DNA of 64,000 nt from Nostoc flagelliforme FACHB-838 (GCF_014698065.1 NZ_JACJSI010000007.1:1-64000); one strand, 5' to 3'. Counted from the stretch's first letter, positions 17,542 to 27,274 are shown. Numbers and translations: made by a program. The notes: generated by a model not told the origin, from the letters alone.

Positions 17542-17590
17542 CAATATACTTCTAGCAAAAATCGATATTATAAAAATGAACCCACAAATA

Positions 17591-17621
17591 ACATAGATAA
17601 ATTATAAATATTTATCTGTGT
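17591..17621. repeat. acacagataaat palindromic repeat
   Basis: Arms acatagataaat and atttatctgtgt (one mismatch) with a seven-base loop, upstream of hemJ. The same palindrome with a three-base loop occurs at 32406-32432 upstream of susA, with related flanking text (aaataaca). This is a dispersed repeat and possibly an mRNA hairpin. Confidence 0.6.
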
Positions 17622-17738
17622 TAGAAAATGAATTCTGAATTTTTGCTAGATTGATAAATGTTATTCCCGCCTACATTTGTGAACTTTTTATTACCACTAA
17701 AAATGCGTCACAACCACAAGTAAAGGAGATTATAATTC

Positions 17739-18317
17739 ATGGCTTATTCATGGTTTAAAGCCTTTCATATTGTCGGATTTGTAGTTTGGTTTGCTGGTTT
17801 GTTCTACCTAGTACGTCTTTTTATCTATCACGTTGAAGCTGAACAAGAGCCTGAACCAGCGCGAACGATACTGAAAAATCAGTATCAAATTATGGAAAAG
17901 CGGCTTTATTATATCATCACTAACCCAGGAATGTTTGTGACGATCGCAATGGCCATCGGTTTAGTAACCACTGAACCGGATGTTCTAAAAGAAGGCTGGT
18001 TACATATCAAACTGCTGTTTGTTGCTATTTTAATTGGCTATCATCATTACTGCGCTCGGCTAATGAAGAAATTAGCAGTAGATGAATGTGGCTGGAATAG
18101 TCAGCAATTACGTGCTTTAAATGAAGCACCCACAGTTATGTTAGTAGCGATCGTATTGCTGGCTGTGTTTAAAAATAATCTACCTACAGATATCGCTGCC
18201 TGGGCTATTTTCGGCATGATTATTTTGATGGCAGTAACTATTCAACTTTACGCCAAAAAACGCAGGCAAGATAAAGAGAAGTTAACAGGACAGATAGGGC
18301 AACCACAACAAAGTTAG
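17739..18317 (+). CDS. hemJ: Protoporphyrinogen IX oxidase HemJ
   Basis: A 192-residue membrane protein with four hydrophobic helices: WFKAFHIVGFVVWFAGLFYL, MFVTIAMAIGLVTT, WLHIKLLFVAILIGYHHYCA and TVMLVAIVLLAVF. The conserved His in KAFHIVGF and the helix HIKLLFVAILIGYHHYC fit HemJ, the enzyme used by most cyanobacteria to oxidise protoporphyrinogen to protoporphyrin IX. The length is standard. A good ribosome-binding site (taaaggag) lies 12 bases upstream. It is followed by a perfect palindrome. Confidence 0.93.
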   Translation: MAYSWFKAFHIVGFVVWFAGLFYLVRLFIYHVEAEQEPEPARTILKNQYQIMEKRLYYIITNPGMFVTIAMAIGLVTTEPDVLKEGWLHIKLLFVAILIGYHHYCARLMKKLAVDECGWNSQQLRALNEAPTVMLVAIVLLAVFKNNLPTDIAAWAIFGMIILMAVTIQLYAKKRRQDKEKLTGQIGQPQQS

Positions 18318-18322
18318 ACAAA

Positions 18323-18350
18323 GTAAGGTAGCACAGATGTGCTACCTTAC
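18323..18350. terminator. Perfect 13-bp palindrome after hemJ
   Basis: Arms gtaaggtagcaca and tgtgctaccttac with a two-base loop, six bases after the hemJ stop. There is no T run. It belongs to a family also found after the DAHP synthase (26656) and cobA (36069) genes and may act as a 3'-end processing or bidirectional stop hairpin. Confidence 0.6.
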
Positions 18351-18392
18351 TAAACCTTGCATCATAACAAGCGCTAGCAATTAATCATTACC

Positions 18393-19301
18393 TCATTTTG
18401 GAAACGTTTTCAGTAAATCATCTCCAGGAATCACGCTAGTGTAAAAAGTATATTTGCGATTAGCTACATAACGGCGGTCTTGTTTAATAATCGCCATAAA
18501 CTCTTTATGTCCCTGGCGAGTCCGTCCCACTAAACAACCCGCACTAGCAAGGCGAATATCATTTCGGGGAAAGTCAAAGCCGTAGTGTTGATTCACATAA
18601 AAATTATTACCTGTATCCAGTTTGTCGCCAGTCCGTTTAAAATCTTTGTTGAAATCTCTACAAACAGTTATATCTCCAACTTGCACTAATGCTTCATGAG
18701 GCTCTGCTGTACCGTGGGTACCAACAGCCCAAGCTTTGTATTGCCCAAACTGAATTCTAGCTGCTCCTTTGGGATTCATCGGATTATAAGTGTAGTGCTT
18801 CCCTGGTTCTGTAGTTGCTTCCCAGTGATCCAAGATTTTGGGAACACCATTTACTACTTCAATAACAATCCGCCGATCATTAAATTCATTGGGTGTATCA
18901 TTGTTGAGATTCCAGTCTGCATTTACACCCTCTACATAAACAATGTTGTATTCTTTTGGATTGGTGAATACCTGATAATCTTTGGATAGCATGTATTTCA
19001 CAATCTTACTGGCAATGTCATTACCAAGTTTTAAGGGAGGTTTAGGAAGATCATCTATTTTGGTTTCAATTAGTTTCTTGGCTGTAACTGCTCCTAAAAA
19101 GCCATTCTCTTCAGTCTTTGTTAATTCTTGAAATTTTTTCAGAGCTATCACAGTAACAGGCCCAAACTTACCATCGGCTGGAGGTTCTAGCAAACCTAAG
19201 CCGATTAACAATATCTGAATCTGACGAGCTAAGTCTATATCCTCAGCGATCGCATCGAATGCCCATTTTTCCTCTTTTCCCAAAAAATCTTGTAGTTTCA
19301 T
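18393..19301 (-). CDS. Peptidoglycan-binding domain protein with L,D-transpeptidase-like end
   Basis: A 302-residue protein. Residues about 20-90 are a PG_binding_1 domain (IQILLIGLGLLEPPADGKFG followed by TVIALKKFQELT). The C-terminal half contains WAVGTHGT with a His and, near the end, RLASAGCLVGRTRQGHKEFM, which resembles the Ser-x-Gly-Cys-x-x-Gly-Arg active site of YkuD-type transpeptidases. There is no evident signal peptide, which is odd for a wall enzyme. A phage-type or spore-type cell-wall role cannot be excluded. Confidence 0.75.
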   Translation of the reverse strand: MKLQDFLGKEEKWAFDAIAEDIDLARQIQILLIGLGLLEPPADGKFGPVTVIALKKFQELTKTEENGFLGAVTAKKLIETKIDDLPKPPLKLGNDIASKIVKYMLSKDYQVFTNPKEYNIVYVEGVNADWNLNNDTPNEFNDRRIVIEVVNGVPKILDHWEATTEPGKHYTYNPMNPKGAARIQFGQYKAWAVGTHGTAEPHEALVQVGDITVCRDFNKDFKRTGDKLDTGNNFYVNQHYGFDFPRNDIRLASAGCLVGRTRQGHKEFMAIIKQDRRYVANRKYTFYTSVIPGDDLLKTFPK

Positions 19302-19700
19302 ATTGCACCTGTTTCGTTTACCTATAGGTAAGTATAAACATCATGAAAACGATTGATGATGTTTGAAACTATACGCTCATCCAAAAAGTTCTGCCAAAAT
19401 TTTTATATTACTTTATGATTTAATATTGCATAACTACTTTATAACAGTAATTTTGCTGAAAGCAAGCTTGATTATAATACTTAACTTTTAACAAATCGTA
19501 GTAACACAACATAAGTAGCCCTTGACCAAGGCACTTCTTGGATAATTCATAGATCATTAGCTGCAAGCTGGTTTCCTAGTGCAATATGTAAACTTGGTTT
19601 TTGGCAGTTTGAGGAATTATTCGAGAGTTAGAGATAGACAAGTTGCTGTTGTCATTATCTTAAGTTCAGTATGATTACTAACCTGCCAAAATTTTATTGT
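19302..19700. other. Intergenic region, no gene seen
   Basis: AT-rich spacer between the peptidoglycan-binding gene start and the ureohydrolase stop. Nothing convincing was found. Confidence 0.3.
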
Positions 19701-20744
19701 TTATATCTTCTGCTGAGATAAATCCATCAAATTTGCCAGCTTGTAAACTATTCGCGCTCCAACATTACCATCCCACTCAGCATCACCAACTTCGCAGATA
19801 TCAAAGCCAATAATTTTTCTTCCACTATTGACCAATTCCCGGAACAGACAAAAAGTTTGCTCTAATTCCAACCCACCTGGAACAGGAGTACCTGTACTCG
19901 AACAGAGTTTTGGATCTAGACCATCTACATCAAAGCTAATGTAAACATACTCAGGCAGAGAACTAATAATTTCTCGGCATAAATCAATCCAAGTTGTTCC
20001 AGAGTAAAGCTTTTGCTTAATAGCTGGGTCGTAATAAGCAATAATACGACTATCAGATTGGTCAATCATTTGTACTTCATCATGACTAATATCACGTAAA
20101 CCCACTTGCACTAGCTTAGAAATTTGCGGTATTTTCATCGCATTAAACATAATAGACGCATGAGAAAACTCAAATCCCTCATAAGCATCGCGTAAATCCG
20201 CGTGGGCATCAATGTGTAAAATGCCATAGTTTGCGTAGTTAGCTGCTAATGCTTGGAAATAACCTAAAGGCGAACTGTGGTCTCCACCAAGAACGGCGAC
20301 TCGCTTACCATCATTAATTGCTTGCTGACAATTTTCAAACAGCCATTTATTAACTTGTTGACCAGCCTGATTAATTTCCGTCAAGACAGGTGTTAAATCT
20401 GGTGTATCTGAGAGTTGTTTCCCTTGGGCTAATCGCTCGATAATCTGTGCTGCCAAAGTGCGGTAGTATGTGTTTTTCTCTAAAATATCTTGGGGAATTT
20501 CCACCATGAAAATTCCCTGCTTCCAACCATCAGGGTTATCAAAATCAAACAAATCTAGTTGAGTCGAAGCATCGAGAATTCGCTGTGGGCCATTAGCAGT
20601 ACCAGCACCATAGGAAACAGTAACTTCCCACGGCACACCAAAGACAATCAGGTTTGCAGACTCGTAATCGCAAGGTAAACCTAAGAGGTTGCCATTTATT
20701 TCACCTACGCCGCTGGGATTGTAGTCTTGTAGTTGATTACTCAT
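19701..20744 (-). CDS. speB: Agmatinase/arginase family ureohydrolase
   Basis: The ATG at 20744 gives 347 residues; the longer frame upstream looks non-native (Arg-rich). The metal-binding motifs of the ureohydrolase fold are all present: LGGDHSSPLGY, ILHIDAHADLRD and SFDVDGLDPKLCSS. The substrate loop reads TGTPVPGGLELEQ, and the late Glu is in DICEVGD. Enzymes of this family hydrolyse agmatine, arginine or guanidine to urea. The overall sequence resembles Anabaena agmatinase-type proteins, but cyanobacterial paralogues with guanidine activity exist, so the substrate and gene symbol are tentative. The gene is divergent from its upstream neighbours. Confidence 0.82.
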   Translation of the reverse strand: MSNQLQDYNPSGVGEINGNLLGLPCDYESANLIVFGVPWEVTVSYGAGTANGPQRILDASTQLDLFDFDNPDGWKQGIFMVEIPQDILEKNTYYRTLAAQIIERLAQGKQLSDTPDLTPVLTEINQAGQQVNKWLFENCQQAINDGKRVAVLGGDHSSPLGYFQALAANYANYGILHIDAHADLRDAYEGFEFSHASIMFNAMKIPQISKLVQVGLRDISHDEVQMIDQSDSRIIAYYDPAIKQKLYSGTTWIDLCREIISSLPEYVYISFDVDGLDPKLCSSTGTPVPGGLELEQTFCLFRELVNSGRKIIGFDICEVGDAEWDGNVGARIVYKLANLMDLSQQKI

Positions 20745-21033
20745 GAAGTATCTTCTTGATTTACGTGTGTAGACAGCACGCCGCCTAGTGGACATCTGCA
20801 TTGTAATCAAAATTTTTCACAGGTGTTAAACCACGGTTAGCTGATAAAAGTCATCAGTTCTCTTTTAAGGTAATCGCTGCAAGCGATCGCCAAGCAAATA
20901 TAAAATAAATAAAACACCTGTTGTTCTCACCACTTGCAAACGGGTTATAAATTTTGCCTCGAATTAGCAAAAAGGGGGATGGAGAATGGGGGAGATGAGG
21001 TGAATGAATGAGTCCTCAGTCCCCAACCTCTAT

Positions 21034-21189
21034 TTATTTGTATTTAACTAATGACTGATCCACCCTCAAAAATCGGGCAATTCCAGCTAAAGCTCCGATC
21101 ATCAGCTTTTGCAAAAATACTGGTGGGCCAACGATGATAGTATCTGCTTTCTTAATCAGCAAGGCAAATTGCAAAATATTTGTAGGCAT
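21034..21189 (-). pseudogene. Possible C-terminal fragment of a cupin-like protein
   Basis: The minus strand has a 51-codon open frame (MPTNILQFALLIKKADTIIV and on) ending in IARFLRVDQSLVKYK. The pattern 'PPVFLQKLMIGALAGIARFL' resembles the C-terminal tail of bacterial cupin proteins, without any cupin barrel upstream. It may be a leftover of a decayed gene. The rest of 20745-21418 shows no gene. Confidence 0.3.
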
Positions 21190-21418
21190 TCCTTCCTTGT
21201 CTACCTTTTTCCGGATTCTGAATTTGCTCCCTATTTGAGTCTGTGGTGAAAGTTGCGTCAGCAGAGTGAGTGTGTAGTTTGGCAGATATCATTTTCAAAA
21301 ATTCCTTTCGCGTTGTTGATACTCTCAAGGTATGCTGTCTGCGGAATCTGGAATTGACATCTTGCGCCAAGGAATTGACCGAACACGCCAATGTTAGAAA
21401 ACTACGCCTGAATGCTTT

Positions 21419-22429
21419 ATGAAAGAGGCAACTTTCTCAGTATCCATTGTTCGAGACATTGTTCAATATGCAGCAACATCTGGCATTGATGCTAAGAAGT
21501 TGTGTACTGCTGCGGGAATTGAACTAGCGCTGATAGAAATGCCCGATCAGCAGATTACCGGAGCGCCCTTGAGAGCCTTGTGGCGTGAAGTAGTTAAATT
21601 GACAGGTGACGAAAACTTTGGCTTGCACTTGGGGGAAGCTTTTAATGCCGCTGCGATCGGCATTGTCGGCTATGTGCTGTTGAATTGTAATACATTCGAT
21701 CAAGTTTTAGAAAAACTCTCTCGTTACACCCGTTTATTCAGCCAAGGTGTTTATATTAATTTCACAGTATTTGAAGGGCAGGTATTGTGTGATTGTGAAA
21801 TCGTAGACTACTTAAAAAACTACTTATTAGAAGAACCTCGGCATCCCATTGAGAGTACCTTTGCTGCCTTGATGACAGTAACAAAAATGCTCACAGGTAA
21901 GCAACTCTATCCTCAAACAGTTTGGTTTCAACACCCACGTCCAAATGATATTTCTGAACATGAGCGGATCTTTCGCTCAAGCATACGTTTTTTTGCACCG
22001 ACAAATCGAATGATTTTGGATGCCAATTGTTTACATTGGCCAGTTTTATCAGCTAACCCCAGTCTCTTGTCTATCTTTGAACAATATGCAAAAGCTATGT
22101 TACATGAGTTAAGTCAAGAAAATACTTATAGCAACCTTGTTGTTCAGACAATTTCTCAACAGTTAAAAGGAGAAGTTCCTACACTCAAGATCATTGCCCA
22201 CAATCTAGCTATCAGCGTTCGTAATTTGCAGAGAGAATTGCAAACAGAAGGTACTTCATACCAACAACTCTTGGATGCGACACGCAAAGAATTAGCGCTA
22301 CGACACCTTAAAAAAACAGATGCCTCAATACATGATGTGGCTTTTTTGCTCGGCTTTTCTGAACCAAGTGCATTCCACCGCGCCTTCAAGCGATGGACAG
22401 GAAAAACCCCACAAGCGTATAGGGGGTAA
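21419..22429 (+). CDS. AraC family transcriptional regulator
   Basis: A 336-residue regulator. Residues about 20-205 are an AraC-binding-like sensor domain (arabinose_bd type) with LTGDENFGLHLGEAF and FAPTNRMILDANCLHWP. The C-terminal 100 residues hold two helix-turn-helices, LKIIAHNLAISVRNLQRELQ and DVAFLLGFSEPSAFHRAFKR, ending WTGKTPQAYRG. This architecture is shared with OruR/ArgR-like regulators of amino-acid use. It lies next to the ureohydrolase, but no target can be proven. Confidence 0.92.
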   Translation: MKEATFSVSIVRDIVQYAATSGIDAKKLCTAAGIELALIEMPDQQITGAPLRALWREVVKLTGDENFGLHLGEAFNAAAIGIVGYVLLNCNTFDQVLEKLSRYTRLFSQGVYINFTVFEGQVLCDCEIVDYLKNYLLEEPRHPIESTFAALMTVTKMLTGKQLYPQTVWFQHPRPNDISEHERIFRSSIRFFAPTNRMILDANCLHWPVLSANPSLLSIFEQYAKAMLHELSQENTYSNLVVQTISQQLKGEVPTLKIIAHNLAISVRNLQRELQTEGTSYQQLLDATRKELALRHLKKTDASIHDVAFLLGFSEPSAFHRAFKRWTGKTPQAYRG

Positions 22430-22445
22430 AATTACAAGTTACGAA

Positions 22446-22748
22446 TTACTCAACCCGTTTAACTTCAAATCCCCGTAACCCTTCTGGTACTTCATATTCA
22501 ACCACAACGTCTTTAACCACAGCATCAGGTGGCCCAGAGTGACACCAGCGAACCATGTCATCTACAACCTCTCGCGCCCCTTCAAAAACTGCCTCTACTC
22601 GACTTTCAGGGAGATTCCGCACCCAACCGGTTAATCCTAACTGCCTAGCTGTATCCACGGTGGCGTAGCGATAGCCCACACCTTGGACTCGACCAGAAAT
22701 TAATACACGGGCGCGGATGATATTTGATAATGGTGTGGAATTCTGCAT
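22446..22748 (-). CDS. acyP: Acylphosphatase
   Basis: A 100-residue protein with the complete acylphosphatase signature: VLISGRVQGVGYRYATVDTA, including the phosphate-binding loop and catalytic Arg (GYR), then LTGWVRNLPESRVEAVFEG with the catalytic Asn and the second signature. It hydrolyses acyl phosphates such as carbamoyl or acetyl phosphate. Its start faces that of the DUF1823 gene, about 80 bases away. Confidence 0.93.
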   Translation of the reverse strand: MQNSTPLSNIIRARVLISGRVQGVGYRYATVDTARQLGLTGWVRNLPESRVEAVFEGAREVVDDMVRWCHSGPPDAVVKDVVVEYEVPEGLRGFEVKRVE

Positions 22749-22831
22749 AGACTAGTCTAATCTTTACGATTTCCAGTCTACCTAGTTTGTGTATACACAA
22801 GCTGTTTTTAATTTTTAATTTTGACTTGCTT

Positions 22832-23209
22832 ATGTCTAACCTACCACCACTCAATACAGAAACAATTTGGGCAATTCTTGAGGAAAAAGTTGATGATGCC
22901 ACAGTTAACCAGTTGCTATGGCATTATTTAGGCTATCGCTATGATTCCTCAACTGCACAATGGGACACAAGTCAAGTTGCACCAGAATGGCAAAATGAGT
23001 ACCCACAACCACCAGATTTTATTGAATCTCGCCCTGCAACAGTTAAGTTGACTCGTTCCATTCCCGTTGAAAATAAACAAATGCTAAAACAAAAACTCGG
23101 CTTCAAAGGTTACAAAATTGGTGAATTTGGGCCTCGCCAAACTCGTAGGGCAACGGCAGCGAATTGGTTATTAAGTTATTTGCAACAAACTAATACCAAT
23201 TCTGTGTAA
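22832..23209 (+). CDS. DUF1823 family protein
   Basis: The ATG at 22832 gives 125 residues, MSNLPPLNTETIWAILEEKV onwards; an upstream ATG at 22787 would add a hydrophobic stretch that is probably not native. Conserved features are the WHYLGYRYD motif, PPDFIESRPATVKLTRS and a basic C-terminal part (GPRQTRRATAANWLLSYL). The family is restricted to cyanobacteria and plants and has no known function. The last codons run into a 'taataccaatt' repeat end, so the C-terminus may have been altered by it. Confidence 0.85.
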   Translation: MSNLPPLNTETIWAILEEKVDDATVNQLLWHYLGYRYDSSTAQWDTSQVAPEWQNEYPQPPDFIESRPATVKLTRSIPVENKQMLKQKLGFKGYKIGEFGPRQTRRATAANWLLSYLQQTNTNSV

Positions 23210-23729
23210 AACTGCACAAAATCAAGCTTGAAACAAGGGACTTAAACCCCTTGTATTAAAGGTTATTTGATAATTGTTTCGCTGTGACTTTAGGCACTTT
23301 TAGATCCCGCCTAACCCATGCCAGTCGCTCCACTTGGAGAGACCCCTTGGCGCTAGCCTCTCCCCTTGGGAGAAGACCGCGCTGGCTCCCCTTAAAAAAA
23401 GGGGGAACCGAAATCAAAGTCCCCCAATTTATCGGGGGATTTAGGGGGATCTAAAACTTTTGATACCGACAATAGGACTTTTCAAACATTATACAAATTT
23501 CTTGCAAAACAAAAATAATCTATTTTACAGTAAAGCCGTATTTTAGTCAACAAATAAATAGTATCAAAAGCTAAGAACCAAAAAAATACATATAAGTTTT
23601 ATAAAATATTTATTAATTCATCCTGAAGATAGAAGCACTCCTGAGCTAATTCTTTCTCTAGAGCGATTTGCAAATTCAATTGAGCGTCAGAGAATATTTC
23701 TATCAACCCTTGGTATTACAAACACTTCT
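23210..23729. other. Intergenic region with repeats
   Basis: Between about 23329 and 23455 there are Nostoc repeats: a cttggagagacc/ggcgctagcctctcc block, then an element whose halves ccccttaaaaaaaggggg and gatttagggggatc flank a tcccccaatttatcggggga hairpin. No gene is seen. The last 100 bases should hold the promoter of the GH13 gene. Confidence 0.5.
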
Positions 23730-25388
23730 ATGGCAAAGCCAATTGAATTTAATTTATTTGCACCTTACAACAAAGGAGCTGCATTAATTGGTTCTTTTTC
23801 TGATTGGCAAGAAATTCCAATGGAAAAAGGTGATGATGGTTATTTCCGTACAAGTGTTGAACTAGAAGACGGCGTTTATAAATATAAATTCCGTATCCAG
23901 TCAAATTCATGGTTTTTTGAACCAGAACAATGGGTTGATGTTACAGACCCTTATGCAACTGATATAGATGAACTGAGTGGAAAAGATGATGGTGTTATCC
24001 GCATCAAAGATGGCGAAAGAATTACCGATACATACCTTTGGCAACATGATGATAAACCTTTACCTGCTGACCACGAATTAGTAATTTATGAATTGCATGT
24101 CGGTGATTTTTCTGGTGGCGAGGATGATCCTTATGCACGAGGCAAGTACAAACACGTCATTGAAAAGTTAGATTATCTATGCGAACTAGGAATCAACGCT
24201 ATTGAGTTGATGCCACTTAAAGAATATCCTGGCGATTATAGTTGGGGTTATAATCCCCGCCACTTCTTTGCAACAGAATCTAGTTATGGTTCGACTGCTG
24301 ATTTGAAAAAACTGATTGATGAGTGTCATGGCAGAGGTATTCGTGTAATTCTTGACGGTATTTATAACCACTCAGAAGCATCTGCTCCTTTAACACAAAT
24401 TGACCACGATTATTGGTATCATCACGATCCTCGTGACCCTGATAATAACTGGGGGCCTGAGTTTAATTATGAACATTATGATGAGAAATTAGATATTCAT
24501 CCAGCGTGGAAATTTATTGGTGAGACAATCCGTTTTTGGATTGAGGAATATCATCTTGATGGTATCCGGTACGATGCAGCACGGCAAATTGCTAACTACG
24601 ATTTCATGCACTGGATTGTTCAGGAAGCCAAAAAAACTGCTGGCGCGAAGCCTTTTTATAACGTTGCTGAACACATTCCTGAAACTACCAGCATTACCAA
24701 TGTAGATGGGCCAATGGATGGTTGCTGGCATGATAGTTTTTATCACTGCATTCTAGAACACATTTGCGGTGATACATTTGATTTAGAACGTCTCAAAGAC
24801 GTTATTGACTGCAAGCGTCAAGGCTTCTTGGGTGCCACCAATGTAGTAAATTACCTCACCAACCACGACCATAACCATGTCATGGTAGAACTGGGGAACC
24901 GTGAGATTTTTAACGAAGAAGCCTTTAGGCGGGTTAAATTAGGAGTAGCCATTCTAATGACTGCTGTTGGTGTACCTTTGATTTGGATGGGAGAGGAATT
25001 TGGTGAGTATAAACCTAAGCAACCTGAATCATCGAAAATCGATTGGACGCTGTTAGGTAACGATCTAAATCGTAGTTTATTTGAATCCTACAAAGGCTTA
25101 ACCAACCTGCGTAAAAGTAATCATGCTCTTTACACAGAAAATATTGATTTTATCCACGAAAATGCAGAAACAAAAGTATTAGCTTATACTCGTTGGAATG
25201 GTGAAGGTTCTCGTGTAGTCGTAATAGCAAATTTCTCAGAAAACTTCCTAGCTGGCTATCATGTTCCTAATTTTCCTAGCCCTGGTACATGGCACGAGTG
25301 GACAGGTAATTATGATGTCGAAGCTGGTGACGATGGTATTATAGCTGACTTGGGGCCATACGAAGCTAAAGTATTTGTATGGCAGTAA
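23730..25388 (+). CDS. GH13 alpha-amylase family enzyme with N-terminal CBM48-like domain
   Basis: A 552-residue enzyme. Residues 1-90 form a CBM48/E-set domain (FNLFAPYNKGAALIGSFSDW, then YKYKFRIQ). The GH13 barrel has INAIELMPLKEYPG, VILDGIYNHSE, the nucleophile D282 in LDGIRYDAAR, the acid/base E314 in NVAEHIPE and D380 in YLTNHDHNH. A C-terminal beta domain ends the protein. The layout resembles branching enzymes and maltooligosyltrehalose hydrolases, but no Tre genes are adjacent and the length is short for GlgB. A role in glycogen or oligosaccharide handling is likely, with the exact substrate open. Confidence 0.9.
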   Translation: MAKPIEFNLFAPYNKGAALIGSFSDWQEIPMEKGDDGYFRTSVELEDGVYKYKFRIQSNSWFFEPEQWVDVTDPYATDIDELSGKDDGVIRIKDGERITDTYLWQHDDKPLPADHELVIYELHVGDFSGGEDDPYARGKYKHVIEKLDYLCELGINAIELMPLKEYPGDYSWGYNPRHFFATESSYGSTADLKKLIDECHGRGIRVILDGIYNHSEASAPLTQIDHDYWYHHDPRDPDNNWGPEFNYEHYDEKLDIHPAWKFIGETIRFWIEEYHLDGIRYDAARQIANYDFMHWIVQEAKKTAGAKPFYNVAEHIPETTSITNVDGPMDGCWHDSFYHCILEHICGDTFDLERLKDVIDCKRQGFLGATNVVNYLTNHDHNHVMVELGNREIFNEEAFRRVKLGVAILMTAVGVPLIWMGEEFGEYKPKQPESSKIDWTLLGNDLNRSLFESYKGLTNLRKSNHALYTENIDFIHENAETKVLAYTRWNGEGSRVVVIANFSENFLAGYHVPNFPSPGTWHEWTGNYDVEAGDDGIIADLGPYEAKVFVWQ

Positions 25389-25429
25389 TGATATACACAA
25401 CCACTGAATCAGTATTGCAATAGCAAACA

Positions 25430-25454
25430 AAAGGGGAAAATATTTTCCCCTTTC
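25430..25454 (+). terminator. Hairpin terminator after GH13 gene
   Basis: A perfect palindrome, aaaggggaaaa facing ttttccccttt with a two-base centre, about 40 bases after the stop. It has only a short T tract (ttt). Confidence 0.6.
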
Positions 25455-25586
25455 TCAGTTATTAGATTATTCACTTACCGTCTATTCAAAAATTTGTCAA
25501 GTAAAAAATAAGCTATTTTAAAAGTTCATGGGTTTGTGTTACACTTTTGAGTTGAAGTGCGTATATAAAATTGCCAGAGCATCCCC

Positions 25587-26645
25587 ATGCCTAACCAATT
25601 ATTTAATAGTAATATCGACAACGCTAACATTGAGAACGATCGCATTTTATTAACTCCCAATGAAGTCAAATCAAAATTACCTTTAACAAAATTAGCCGAA
25701 CAAAAAGTTTTAGCATATAGGCAAGAAATAGAAAATATCCTGGATTTTCAGGATCGCAGAAAATTTATAGTAGTTGGCCCATGCTCAATCCACGACCCAA
25801 AAGCAGCACTCGAATATTCTGAACGGTTGAAAATATTGGCTGAACGAGTCCAGGATAACCTGCTGCTAATTATGCGAGTGTACTTTGAAAAACCAAGAAC
25901 AACCGTAGGCTGGAAAGGGCTAATTAATGATCCAGATATGGATGATTCTTTCCATGTAGAGAATGGTTTATTAATTGCACGGGAGCTATTATTAAAAATT
26001 ACAGAGTTGGGATTACCTGCTGGTACAGAAGCATTAGATCCAATCATACCTCAATACATTAGTGAACTAATTACGTGGTCTGCCATTGGCGCACGCACAA
26101 CCGAATCACAAACTCACCGCGAAATGGCAAGTGGGCTTTCGATGCCTGTAGGTTTTAAAAACGGTACTGATGGCAATATTCAAGTAGCTTTGAATGCCTT
26201 ACAATCGGCTATAAACCCGCATAATTTTATAGGAATTAATCAAAACGGACAGGTCAGTGTCTTTCAAACTAAAGGTAATCCCTACGGTCACGTAATTCTA
26301 AGGGGCGGTAGTCAGCCTAACTTTGATCCAGCAAATGTCAAACTGGTAGAAGAGAAATTAAAACAGGCAGATTTACCACCAAGAATTGTTATTGACTGTA
26401 GCCACGGCAATACCAATAAAGATTACAAATTACAAGGTGCTGTCTTAGAAAATATTATTCAGCAAATAGTTGATGGTAATACATCAATAGTTGGCATGAT
26501 GCTGGAATCACATTTGTTTGAAGGTGGTCAACCAATTACTGGTAAACAAGAAGATTTAAAATATGGTATTTCTGTAACTGATAAATGTATTAGCTGGGAA
26601 GAAACCGAAAAAATTATTTTGGCTGCTCACGAAAAACTTAAATAA
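25587..26645 (+). CDS. 3-deoxy-7-phosphoheptulonate synthase (DAHP synthase, class I)
   Basis: A 352-residue type I-alpha DAHP synthase, which condenses phosphoenolpyruvate and erythrose 4-phosphate in the first step of the shikimate pathway. Visible motifs: FIVVGPCSIHDP (metal Cys), MRVYFEKPRTTVGWKGLIND, AIGARTTESQTHREMASGLS, GFKNGTDG, HVILRGGSQPNF, IDCSHGNTNKD and the C-terminal metal Asp in GISVTDKCISW. Whether it is Phe- or Tyr-sensitive cannot be read from sequence, so no AroF/AroG symbol is given. It is followed by a palindrome. Confidence 0.95.
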   Translation: MPNQLFNSNIDNANIENDRILLTPNEVKSKLPLTKLAEQKVLAYRQEIENILDFQDRRKFIVVGPCSIHDPKAALEYSERLKILAERVQDNLLLIMRVYFEKPRTTVGWKGLINDPDMDDSFHVENGLLIARELLLKITELGLPAGTEALDPIIPQYISELITWSAIGARTTESQTHREMASGLSMPVGFKNGTDGNIQVALNALQSAINPHNFIGINQNGQVSVFQTKGNPYGHVILRGGSQPNFDPANVKLVEEKLKQADLPPRIVIDCSHGNTNKDYKLQGAVLENIIQQIVDGNTSIVGMMLESHLFEGGQPITGKQEDLKYGISVTDKCISWEETEKIILAAHEKLK

Positions 26646-26655
26646 AGACCAAAAA

Positions 26656-26681
26656 GGGTAGCACAACTAGCTGTGCTACCC
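26656..26681. terminator. 10-bp palindrome after DAHP synthase gene
   Basis: Arms gggtagcaca and tgtgctaccc with a six-base loop, ten bases after the stop. Same family as 18323 and 36069. Confidence 0.55.
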
Positions 26682-26770
26682 AGATGCCTCTAAGACTCTA
26701 AGTTAAGTGGTTTCGTTGAACCAAGAATCTCCATCCCTTTATGCCGGATAATGCCAAGCCAGCAAATATC

Positions 26771-27274
26771 CTAAGCCTGTAATGCCTTAAACCACTTATT
26801 CAAAACTGTACTGATGGTTTTCTTAATCTGGTGGTTACGGCTCCATTTCTGGAATGCCATTTCATACTCTTCGCCTTTGATTTGAAAGGTATTCCAGCCA
26901 TCAAACCCTAGTGGCAATCCGCAGAATAGTAAAATATAGAGCGACCAAGAAATTCCGCCACCAGTGATTAAATCAAGCAGTATAAAAAAGCCATTAAAAA
27001 TTGTATAATTCCCTAGATGCTTCTGAAATTTTCTAATGCGGTAGGCATCAAAAGCTTTTCGCTGTTGGACTTGACCTTGTTGTGCTAGCCAATCGCGTTC
27101 CGCTAATTTTAAAGACTCAGGTGCAATTTCTAACTCAGCAGCAATTTCTAATATTTGCTCATAAGAAAATTCTGTGTCTTTGTCATCAGCTTGGCGTGCG
27201 ATCGCTAAGTGGAGAATTTGTTGGACATCTTCTTGGCTATACGAGCGGATGCTTTGAGGTTCAAACGCCGTCAT
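26771..27274 (-). CDS. 2TM domain protein
   Basis: A 167-residue protein. The N-terminal 75 residues are helical and charged (YSQEDVQQILHLAIARQ, then YEQILEIAAELEIAPESLKL), like the DUF1707-type or SHOCT-like helical segments found ahead of 2TM domains. Two hydrophobic helices follow (YTIFNGFFILLDLITGGGIS and WSLYILLFCGLPLGFDGWNT). It is probably an inner-membrane protein of unknown role. The pattern recurs in many cyanobacteria. Confidence 0.8.
   Translation of the reverse strand: MTAFEPQSIRSYSQEDVQQILHLAIARQADDKDTEFSYEQILEIAAELEIAPESLKLAERDWLAQQGQVQQRKAFDAYRIRKFQKHLGNYTIFNGFFILLDLITGGGISWSLYILLFCGLPLGFDGWNTFQIKGEEYEMAFQKWSRNHQIKKTISTVLNKWFKALQA

Noticed and set aside
20745..20880. Possible guanidine riboswitch upstream of the ureohydrolase
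   Set aside because: The characteristic ykkC-type conserved blocks could not be found on the minus strand.
21152..21391. Minus-strand 79-codon frame between the ureohydrolase and AraC genes
   Set aside because: No family features and unusual composition; it overlaps the promoter region of the AraC gene.
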